Shown here: positions 54,301-64,000 of the stretch, piece by piece
How positions within the stretch are numbered: the first letter of the stretch is position 1
How the letters are laid out: each line of letters opens with the position of its first letter
Assembly: GCA_021399435.1 (NCBI GenBank)
Contig: JAJTUP010000001.1
Span: 1,860,001 to 1,924,000 of the forward strand
DNA: 64,000 bases
DNA from: Diaporthe sp. PMI_573
Lineage: Eukaryota > Ascomycota > Sordariomycetes > Diaporthales > Diaporthaceae
Reading direction: 5' to 3'
Notes under the pieces: generated by a model
The model's database searches: none
Seen by the model: only the letters and a program-made list of their open reading frames with translations
What the model was told of the DNA's origin: nothing
Translations under genes and position numbers: made by a program

Positions 54301-57300
54301 GTGACGCCATTGGTGCTCCATCAGGTTTACTACTTCGAGAACATCAACGAGCCCTCCCCGGGTGGATACGACACTGGACTAGCTTCGAACCCTGGCAGCC
54401 AGCCCTGCTTGCCCTGCTTTGCCCGCTTGCCTGTTTCCCAGTGCTGAGAGTCGTAATTCAGGTCCAGTGAGAGGAGCGTGGGGTTATTACTGTGCACTGT
54501 TTGACTGTGTAGTGTGGAAGTTGCCTTGCCTTGGAACAGAGCCAGTTTTTGATCTTCCTCCGACATCATCGTCAGGTTCGTCGTCGTGGAGACGGGAATT
54601 AGCTTAGGGCAACGGTGAGACGGAGATGACCAGCTGGCTGCGGCTGCTCGCACTCACACAGCCTTGTCAGTCTGCCCTGTCTGCCTGTCGGAGCAAGGCG
54701 CAGCACCGCATCCGTCTCTTCCCATCTCGAGCCGACATTTGTCCCTAATCCTGCCGCCGTCGGCTCAAAGCTGGGTCTGCATCCATGATGCATCGCCTCC
54801 ACCTCAGCTCGGGTCGAGTCGGTCGGGTGCGCACATCTGGAACATAAGCATGTCGTGATATGTTTGCCCGGCGAAGTTTATCACTCTGATCACTGAGCAC
54901 CAGAGTTTCGAATTGATAAAGTCCCGATAGCTTGGACCCCTCTCGAGCATTCCATTGTTGCCCCTCCAGGTCCCGTGCCCCCGACTCGGCACTGCTGGGC
55001 GTGAGGCACCCCGTGTCAATCACCGCAGCACGCCGGCGAACAATACCAAAACGGACAGCTGGATGCTCTTGGTGTAGTATGATTCCCGAAACCGCCGCCG
55101 CAGGTGGGCCCATCAGCGCTACCACAAGGTGTCAGCGGATGAGCGGCTTGCCTTTTCTGGTGATGATGGAGTCGAATGGCTGCGCTGAAAAGGCCTTCTC
55201 TGGACCCTTATTTGCCAGAGGCCATGCCAACCGAAACATGCTATCCAGCGTGACTCCCCTGTCCCGTTTAGCACTTGGATATGGGACATGTCTCAGCCAC
55301 CCAACCAGCCGGTTGGCTTGGAGCTGGCTTAGAGCGGGCTTAAAGTGCTGCCAGAAGCAGAGACCCTTGACCCTTGCCGTCGGTTGCTGGGTAAGGAATT
55401 AAACCCATCAACCGATCCTCCAAAAACCCGTCCCCCTGAGGCCGGAGCCCCGGCGGCACGGGGGCAGGAGGCAACGAGACCAATCGCTGCGGTGCGACAG
55501 AAAACCTCGGTACCTCAGATCAGGCGAAGCCGAGTCAGCAGTCTGATGGAGACCGGATGGATCAGGCTGCCTGTTGCTGCAGAAACAAAGCAGCCTTCCT
55601 CCTCACTCTGCATGTGCATGGAGCCAACATGGCATGACCAGACGACACGAAGGCCCCTGCCGGCAGCTAGCTAGGCAGAGCCGTGGGTTTGAAATAATCG
55701 ATCCACGAAGGTCGGTCGTCTTGACCTTTGTTGGGCATGCTGGATTGGGAATTTGCTATTCCTGGGCTCCCAAAATGTTGGAAAGGAATCAATCATACGC
55801 CGTTTGCTGTTCCTTTCTGGAACCGCAATCCCGGAGACGGTGATTCCTGCGGCTGTCCAGCTCCCAGCTGCCAGGGTCCCTGCTGCAAGTGCAGGCAGTA
55901 GTATGCGTAGGGCTCGACGATACATGCTGCCCTGTTTGAGCCTCGTTCGAGCCTACGTACACAGTACGATAATTTCTGGGCGGCATACTGCTATAGATAC
56001 TAATAGACAGTGCTATTATCATGCCTACTACTTTTTCGTAAGCAGGGCTGTACGCAGTCAGGGCTCACATCACCAATTCTCCCTGGGCTCTTCCCAGCAC
56101 TGTGAAGAAAGACCCTGCAGGAAAAAAAAATTGTCGAAGCGGACCAGATGACAGATGGCATCTAGTCAAGTGGGACGGAGGCATGTAATATAAGCATTTC
56201 GATCAGTCAGGCGAATGCGTCCAATACGCCCCAGATTCCACCACGACCCAGCAAGAATGTCAGAAATTTCGGCGGCCCGGTGGGAGGGCCAGTGGCCCAC
56301 GGCCTAGGGAGTGGCCCTCTCGGGCAGGTCTCGCCGTAATTTCGAAACTTTCCGGCGAGGCAAGACATGTGCAAGGCCGGGCCATCTACGTAGCTGTTGC
56401 ATGTGCAGACACAGTATATACCGACACCGATGCCTATATGTAAGGCACATGGCCCGCCAACAAGCCCACCTTAGTCACATACTCGGGTATAACCAGGACC
56501 GGAGAGAGAAGGTGGATGATTCTTTGCCTGGATGTGGGTGGGAGCTGCCGTGTGTGGCAGATCTATCGGTGTAGTGTCGTGCCACTGTCGCCAGGGAGAT
56601 GACGGAAGAAAAGCCATGTGCTCCATGCGGGCAGCCAGCCAGTGTCGAGCCGGAGCAAACAGGATGAAGGCGCCGGGGTTGCACCAAGTGAGGGACGGCC
56701 GGGTGACGGATGATGGGATGGCGTTTTTGCAGCTCCCGCCCTGGTTACCAACGGCACTGCCATATTTGCCCACAGCCAAGACTCTTCCTTGGTGCGATGC
56801 TTCGCAAGGAGCAGCACTGGTATTAGGTTGCTGGATGAATCGTTGCTATCGCGAAAATCAATCGGTCGATGCGTTGCCGCTGATAACAATAGACAATACA
56901 CAGTAGACAGACAATGCTAGGTACCCAAGGTAATTACAACAGTGATAGCAACAGCTGCTAACGGCTCCTAGTTTTTTCTCGAGCTCTTCTCTGCACCCAA
57001 GCAGTGCCAGGTAGCGCTATCCACAGTCGGTCAACTGCCAGCAGACCGATGGGGTAGCCCTGCATCATCGCATCCGCATCCCTGCCGGTGCGCCAAAGTC
57101 TCCTGGACAACAAGAGAGGTACCCTGTCAGTGATCCCAGTGATCCCAGCTCACCCTGGTCTGGTTCTGACAGGTACAGCCAGCAGCTGATTACAGCACAG
57201 TACCGTAGCATCAGTAGGTCCAGCCCCATCGGTTGCTGGTCCGGAAAGGTTCCTCGCTTTCTGGGACGGCACCTGGCCAACCCGCACCACGCACTCACTC

Positions 57301-57700
57301 AGCTATCAGCTACATGACCTCGAAACCAAGTATTCGACCAACACCTACAGTAGCAGCCAAATCCAAGCTGGTAGCCAACGAACCAAGCATACAACCAACA
57401 AACCAACCTTCCAAACAAGGATGCAACAATTATAGCAGCAAGCAGCAACATCAATTCCAAGATTAGACGCGCCAGGTCACGTCAGTCAAGTAAGTAATTC
57501 AAGTCATGGCATGGCAGGCCAGGGCAGGGTTAAGGGCAGGAACATGTGCTAGCCTTGCTTGCTCGCCATGCTAGCACATGCCCTAGCTCTGAATCTTGTT
57601 CCTGTTTCTGTCTCTGTCTACTCCAGGTTCCTGTTCCCTCTGTCGGTTTAGTTTGTCTGTCTGTCCAGACTCCAGACCCGGCTGACACTCACTGGCACTA
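51382..57700. other. Gene-free stretch of about 6.3 kb
   Basis: I find no frame with recognisable motifs or a convincing exon chain on either strand. The many 60-150 codon frames overlap each other on both strands, as expected by chance at this GC content. No transposase or reverse-transcriptase motif was seen. It may hold a long non-coding or regulatory region. Confidence 0.5.
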
Positions 57701-58868
57701 CTAAAAGATCGCCCTTGCCTTTCCTCGTCCAGTCCCGCTCTCGTTCCTCACCAACCAGCTCACCGTCGAGAATTCCTCCGGTTGTTCCTTTTCCCCCCCT
57801 TTGGTGGCCGAATCTCCTCTCCCTCTCTCCCTCCGCTCGGCCTCCTCCTCCTCCACGCCCTCCCGCCGCCTCTCTTGTTGGTCAAGCCGGCGACATCTCC
57901 GAACCTTGCATTGTCACAAGGTTTCGAGCGAGTGTCCCGACGTCGATCCGTCGAGTCGAAGCGAACCACGACAGGGCAGCAATTAGCCAGATACAAGAAG
58001 GAACATACCCCACTCCTTCCTGGCCTGTCTTTTTACCGTCTTGTCCTTCCGGCGAATCGTACCTGGCCCGTCCATCTAGGCACCCTACCCCGGACGACGT
58101 TTGCTTCAGGTCGACCGTCCGTGTTCTCGACAAGATTTCCGGCCTCCTTCTCTCTCGTCTCCTCCCAGAGACGGTAGGGATATCTCACCCTCTCCCCTCG
58201 CTCCTATATCCTCGAACCATTGCCGACCGCCCTGTGGATTTGACAACCTGACAGCGGCAACTGTGCACTTCTACGCCAAAACCCACCCGTCCCGTTGCAT
58301 TGCGTCGTGTCTAATTTCACGACCTCTAATACCCTTGGCCACCTGCCCTACCCCAGTCGAGCTCGAAACTCCACCCGCTTCCACTGTGTCCGGGGTTGTC
58401 TAAGGGTCTCTGCACAGAACCACCAAAAAATCACCCACGGCGTGGATCTCGTCCCGTTGCACTGGGCGACGAGCTGGACCGAGCCTCCTTTTTCTTCGAG
58501 CTCGATCTCTCTTCTTCCTTCTTCGTCCCGGTCCATTCCTCCCTCAAGAGGTCCAACAGGTCACCCAAAGCTTCGACAGGTCGATGGTCAAGACTCTGGT
58601 CCTCCAACAAGCACAAAATAGTTGCAGCTTTAGGCTACTGTACCTATCCAATCGCTTACCTCTTCCTACAATCCTCTCCAGGCCTCCGATCTATCTCTCC
58701 AGACCACCCGCAGGATTTGACCACTTGCTCCGTCCCAAGCTCCCTTCGGACGCCGCCACTCTGCATGCACCTGCTGGAGTGATATAGTCGGTCTGCCTCT
58801 GCAACCAGGCACCATCACCTCGAATTGTTCTTCAGTTCTAGGCACCTTGCCTGCAAGCCGTACCGACC
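57701..58868 (+). promoter_or_regulatory. Pyrimidine-rich long leader upstream of CDC25
   Basis: About 1.1 kb of CT-rich sequence (TCCTCCTCCTCC-type runs around 57840-57870, and further tracts to 58600) directly precedes the CDC25 start and contains several small upstream ORFs. Long leaders with uORFs are common for fungal regulatory genes. Transcription of this stretch is inferred. Confidence 0.4.
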
Positions 58869-60739
58869 ATGCAGACATCATCTCCGTTGGCTGCCATGCA
58901 CCAACCGGCAGCCCATACCTTTGGTCATCCAGATATATTCCGCCCTAGTGCTCATGCTGTATTTCATGGAGACTCGAAGGGCTCCGGGGCTCTGCTCAGG
59001 GAACGCCTCAGGCCAGGAGGCAAGGACTACTTCAACGTCAAAGGTGTCAGCGGGTCTTCACCCACGGCAAGCCTGGCAGCAGATCTGTCTGCAAACTTCA
59101 GGATTGACAATGACGCAAGGCGAGTATCATCACATAGAACCAGACCAGGGATCATAAGAGCACGATGTACTGACCGTCATTGGTAACAGTCCTCAATTCC
59201 CAACGCCTCGTCGGGCTCTTTTCACAACGAACGCTATAATGGGCGCCTTGGAGGGACAACGTAAGGACAGACGCCGCAGCATATGTTGGGGGCAATATTG
59301 GAACTGATGTCTTGCAGGATACCAGACAACGCCACCTCTACCGGCCTCCTCGCCTGCGTACACGGACATGGACATGGACATGGACATGTCTCCGGTACCA
59401 ATGGGAAAGGGTATCTATGTGTCACAGGTCGAGGTGCACTCACCTAGTCCTACACCCAGTCCGGAGGATGACCAGGACATGGCTCTGGATTCCCCTGCGC
59501 CCATTTCACGGCATTCGTCCGTCGATGGCACAAAGCCTATGGCCGAGTAAGTTCTTTTGATATGACCCTGTCATTGAGGAGACTCATGATGGCTGACACT
59601 TACCCAGGAACCGCCGCACATTGAACCTCCGCCGGCCGTCACTCACAAGGTCAAAAGGCTACTCTACCGGTAACGTGCCTAATCGGTTGCATCCTGAGGG
59701 CCAGCTTTCTTCGTTCAAGTTTGGCAATGATGGCCGCCCCGGGTCATCGTCTTCTCAGATGTCCCTAAGCGAATGTTTCGAGGACTCACCTCCACAAGAG
59801 CGCCGCCCGCAGTCTGCTAACAGCCCGTGTGCCGCCGCTGGTGCTCTGCGGTCAAAAGCTCACTTTTCCAGCCTGAGTGGCGCGTCTACTCGAAACGGCT
59901 CCCCCATCAACGGGCATTCCCGCCGTGGTTCCAACCCACATCTCAGACCAAGAAAACAATACCGCCGTTCTTTAAGCATGTTTGAGAGCGCGGGAGATGT
60001 GATCAAGCCGAAGGAGGACCTCAATGCCCCGTCAGGGCTGCAATCCGTTCTCGATGTCGAAGAGGCTGCCGACCCTGTGCTCCCGCATTTCTTCCCCGAG
60101 GACCAGAATGACAGCATACCCCGAGTTTCTAGGGACACCTTCCTTGATATTCTGGACGGCAAGTACAACGAGCACTACGACCACAGACTTATCATTGACT
60201 GTCGATTCGAGTATGAATATGACGGAGGTCACGTTGATAGGGCCATCAACTACAATGATAAGGAGTTGCTCGCCTCTCACCTGTTCAACAGCCCTATGGA
60301 AGGACGGACTCTTTTGCTTTTCCACTGCGAATACTCGGTCCATCGGGCGCCTTTGATGGCACGTCACATACGTGCACTGGACCGCACTGTCAATGCCGAG
60401 AGTTATCCCCGTTTGACCTACCCGGAGGTATACATCTTGGAAGGCGGGTACAGTGGCTTCTTCGCCGAGCACCGCCAACGATGCTACCCTCAAGCATACG
60501 TGGAAATGGATGCTGCTGAGCACGCCAGAACCTGTGAGAAAGAAATGGATCGTCTACGACATGCCCGCAAGGGGTTGGGACGTGCCCAGACGTATGCTTT
60601 TGGCGAGAGGGAGCACTCGGCCCTCGACTCCCCGACGGCTGGTCAGCGATACAGCTGCGACGACTCTCCCATGCAACTTGGCGACTCGCCCAGCGTTGGC
60701 CACGATCGGGGCCATGCTAGGCGCATGGCTTCGTATTGA
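58869..60739 (+). CDS. M-phase inducer phosphatase CDC25
   Basis: Dual-specificity phosphatase that removes the inhibitory phosphates from Cdk1 to start mitosis (Mih1 in yeast, NimT in Aspergillus). Exons are 58869-59119, 59190-59260, 59318-59546 and 59608-60739, phase-consistent, 560 aa. The first intron has a GC donor (AAG|GCGAGT); no GT donor nearby restores the conserved FPTPRRALF block. The disordered N-terminal half has many Ser-Pro sites and an Asp-Met repeat. The rhodanese-like catalytic domain has IIDCRFEYEYDGGHV (about 379-393) and the signature HCEYSVHR with Cys424 and Arg430, then YPEVYILEGGYSGFF. A C-terminal tail of about 70 residues follows. Confidence 0.93.
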
Positions 60740-63700
60740 CGTGACCAACGTGACCTCATTGTCCTCTGCCGGTCCACCTGCCGAATCTGTCTCCAAGCGT
60801 TCTTGCACTCTCCCCCTGAGACAGAATAGCGACTTCAGAGCATGACCTCTCCAGGTGTCTGACCTGACTAGTGTGGCACTCCGACCCCTGTCCACTCAGG
60901 ATATTATACCCAGCCAGTCACCCTACTTGCTATGTGGCGCTCAATTTCCTGGAGACTTTGCATGCTTTCTCAGCAGACAATCCACAACCACACCTGACCA
61001 TGCTCGCCGCCACTTCCAAACAGTACATCTTTAATCGTAATTCCCAGAGCTCACCTCGCGGACTCGACAGATTATCGATGTGCAAGCCGTCGCGGTTCAT
61101 CTGCTACTGCCCGAGGAATCCTAGGTTTCATTTCTTTCGGCATTACACGCATTGGCATAGACTCGCATCGCATCGACTGTTGCATTTTACTGGAGCTTCT
61201 TGGATCCGATGCCCAAAGTGGCTACTTGCATTTGGTCATTCTACTGCACTCAAACTTTTCCTCTGTTTTTATTTTCCTACGGCGTCGAAACCTCCTCGAA
61301 GGCTCTTCCAGCGACCCGATCATCACAAATACGCTCGCGGCTCACCTGCACATTTCTCTGCATTTGATCTGACCGCCGCTGAATTTTCCGACTCGCACGC
61401 ATCTCATCGCGTGTTTTGACTTCACCCAACCCCGGTTCGTCATCTACCGGAGGTCGAAACTTCTTCACCAAAAGAAGTTTTCTTATAAAAAAAAACCCAC
61501 CATCGGCCGTTCGTCGCCGTTGGACGGTCTCGTTAAGTGACGGGATATTGATACCCTTCTCAAAATTACGACAAGGCATACGATCAATTTTCACGAATAC
61601 ATGGAAACGGCGATATGGCAAACCGGAAGAAGGTATGGATGCAAGGAGCCGAAGCGCCGCGACGGTACCGGGAGACAGGACCGCATTTGTGGAGAAGTTG
61701 ACAGGCTGAGAACGCCGTCACTCCCACTGGCTCCCGTGTGGAGCGAGAGGACAGGAGGGCTTGAGGGTGTGAGGTGGTGCAGCCGAAGGATGTTTCTCGT
61801 TTCTTGTTGCGGAGTAACACCCAGACTGTGACACCGACCCTCGTCGTTCCTACTACCTTGTATACTAGCGATCTATTTGCTGCCACTACTGTATGCTGCT
61901 TACTGCTTCCTCAGCTCTGCTATACGCACCCTTTTGGGATTCTCCCGCGCTCTCGAAAGAGGGATCCACAACGGGCCCATGGGCAGCGAAGTGCGAAGCT
62001 CGTCTAAGCCGTCTTTTTCTTCCTCGATTTTTCTATTGTGTCAAAAGGACAAAACCTTCACTGGTTCAACTTGTCCTGGTATGTAAGGGAAGGGAATCGG
62101 AACTAGGAATCAAAAGGAAATCCTGCAAATACCGTCCTTCAGCGTGTCCTATTTCTTGACTTGACTGAATGTTTGTCCAAGTAGCCGCGGATGTGTTCAC
62201 GGATGTGACCGCGGGCAGACGGACAACTTGCGTGTTTTATCCACCGACTGGGCGTGTGTTGCAAGAGGACAAACGGATGTGAAAGACAATTTTGATTCTG
62301 ACCTCCAGGCGACGCTGTGGTCCTTGTGCGACGTACTATGATAGGTTTTCAAAACGGCGGGACGCAGGTTGAGGTAAGACGAGGTAAGTGTCTTCTTCTT
62401 TCCTGTTGTCGCGCTACAGAACTTGTACATGAAAAGTGGTGGCAGTACGCCTGGCTTCTATTTCTGCTTCCCCTTCCCAGGTTTGTCAAGTCGGAGGTTT
62501 GCTTGGATTTGGTGGATCCTCAAGCACCCTCTCTCTCAACTCACTGGCTCGCTCACTCTCACCCTTTACTCAAGATCTCACCCACTCTCACTCCCGTTCT
62601 GCCATTCAATTTTGCTTCACCATCCCGATTTCTCATTGCTCGTTGGCCTCCGCCTTATGAAGCCCACGCATAATGGCACTCACTCGGGTATGTCCAGATG
62701 CGTCCGCATGGCTGAGGGTAGTCTCATTCCAACCAAATCCGGGGTTGCACTCTATCCTTTCTTACGTACGGTACACCTTGACTGCTTCAGGGGTATGGGT
62801 TTTTCTTTCGGCACTTACCGTCCTGGGTCTTCATTCCATTCATTAGGTAAGTGGCCACGAGGTGTTTGGAGCCGGCCGTGCCGGGGGGGATCTTCATGAC
62901 GCCGTGGCTGGGGGTGTTGTCTCGGAGGGACCACCGCGGGCCAGTTAGCTCGGCTTTCTGGTATGAGACACGAATGGGCGTTGAGCGGGGGACCGTAGTC
63001 TGGGGATTTTGGTGTGCGGCTTGAGCTTTCTGTGGTATGGAGGCGTGCCGCTTTCTGTCGGCCGGCCCACGAGGCTTGAACACAGCAGGGCATCGAGATC
63101 TCCTCTAGCTTGGGAAAGTATTTGGAGAGGTCCTACAGAACACGTACGGCGTGCGGATACACGACGGGATGGGATTAAAATCACGTCGTTGGTCTTGAAG
63201 TGGCGTATGGGTAAGTCACTGCTTCAAAATGTATTGCTATGCATCTACTGTACATGAACCATGAACTATAGACTCCGCCCTCTCCCAAGAAATGATTATT
63301 ATGCAAGGGTATCTTGAGCACTTCCAGAATTAATGGAGTGAAGTCATGCCGTTCCTTGTACCGTCATATCCGAGTCCCAGATGATAGCACATGGCTCCCA
63401 AAAATATAGGGTCATCCCCAATCTCATCAGACCTCTTGCCTGCTCGGCGACCTTGATAGAAGCGAGAGCGGGTCTGGTCCTGAGTTTCATCAGAGAGAAT
63501 ACCGGCGTAGTCGGCGCCCGCAGACGCTGGGGTGACTGGGCCGCGAGCCCGGGGGCGAGCGCCCGCCGTGCTTGAGCAGTGTACAGGACCTGTCTCGCTG
63601 CCTCGGCCGCGGCGTGATCGGCGGAGCCTTCTTCGGCTCTGGGGCCGGCTCCCTGGCTGATCGCGCCGAAGTCGCCTCCTGGCCGCTGGCATCGACCATC

Positions 63701-63765
63701 ATGGCATCCTCCTGCGCCACTGGGGCAGCAATGCTGGGGCGTGCACGGGTCCGAGACGAAGACTC
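60740..63765. other. Intergenic stretch of about 3 kb
   Basis: Starts with the CDC25 3' UTR. No gene is supported. On the minus strand, 63093-62815 is open and runs into a clean GTAAGT (near 62820-62815), so it could be an exon of an unknown gene, but I could not extend it on either side. Confidence 0.4.
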
Positions 63766-64000
63766 CTAGCCCTCCGTCAGCGTGAAATCCCACGGCTTGA
63801 ACAGCTCCCTAAACCTGGCTGCGTCGTCCGTCTCCTCCGCCTCCTCCTGCTGAAAGTCCCGCCAGTTCATCCGGCCCTCGAGGCCCATCAGCTTCGCGGC
63901 CACCTTGCGGGGGTACTGCAGGTCGAAGCGGACGTTCTCGTCGAACCGCATCAGGAGGCTCTTGCCGATGATCGCCCCGCCGTCCTCGCCGCCCTCGCCT
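63766..64000 (-). CDS. Partial unrecognised protein, C-terminal end
   Basis: An open minus-strand frame enters from the right edge and stops at 63766. The visible 77 residues start with a Gly/Asp/Glu stretch, then GGAIIGKSLLMRFDENVRFD, a basic YPRKVAAKLMG, and an acidic EEAEETDD stretch before WDFTLTEG. The strongly biased GC-rich codon use and regular pattern suggest real coding sequence. I do not recognise the family, and the start lies outside the window. Confidence 0.6.
   Translation of the reverse strand, partial: GEGGEDGGAIIGKSLLMRFDENVRFDLQYPRKVAAKLMGLEGRMNWRDFQQEEAEETDDAARFRELFKPWDFTLTEG

Noticed and set aside
57715..58251. 178-codon Pro/Ser-rich plus frame before CDC25
   Set aside because: Lies in a CT-rich leader where several overlapping frames are open; composition explains it.

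Overview
The window looks like nuclear DNA of a filamentous ascomycete (Pezizomycotina, most likely a Sordariomycete). Genes are split by short introns of about 45-100 bases with GTRAGT-like donors. The gene set is typical of such fungi: a HET-domain gene, the pH-signalling protein PalC, a CE5 esterase, a fungal CDC25 and a small metabolic gene cluster. The order or species cannot be settled from sequence reading alone. All splice models were built by hand from reading frame, splice signals and family knowledge; no database search was run.

Layout. 0-12.4 kb is a housekeeping block: an MFS sugar transporter (+), a long low-complexity protein (-), a tiny SDHAF1/Sdh6-type LYR assembly factor (-), an RBR E3 ligase (+), palC (-) and the ALG6 glucosyltransferase (+). 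12.4-15.3 kb shows no gene. 15.3-21.1 kb holds a membrane-anchored cupredoxin-like surface protein (+), an unrecognised AT-richer gene (+) and a secreted CE5 esterase (-).

22.4-33.0 kb is the most interesting part: six enzyme genes side by side. They are an FAD aromatic-type monooxygenase (-), an R-selective-type fold IV transaminase (-), a GNAT acyltransferase (+), an acyl-CoA dehydrogenase (-), a cytochrome P450 (-) and a crotonase-family enoyl-CoA hydratase (+). Two divergent promoters are shared, and there is no PKS, NRPS, terpene synthase, transporter or transcription factor. A broken P450 remnant and a HET gene follow on the right. Together the enzymes could oxidise and shorten a CoA-linked or aromatic substrate, convert a ketone to a chiral amine and acylate that amine. 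This is inference from families.

37.8-47.4 kb holds a long modular secreted protein (-), the proteasome alpha-7 subunit (+) and the nucleolar Pol5/MYBBP1A protein (-). 47.4-51.4 kb is AT-richer and decayed: a 15-bp minisatellite, one copy of a diverged dispersed repeat (the other is at 42.0 kb), a broken coding relic and a tRNA-Pro(UGG). 51.4-58.9 kb has no gene I can support and ends in a pyrimidine-rich leader before the mitotic phosphatase CDC25 (58.9-60.7 kb). A gene running off the right edge (-) closes the window.
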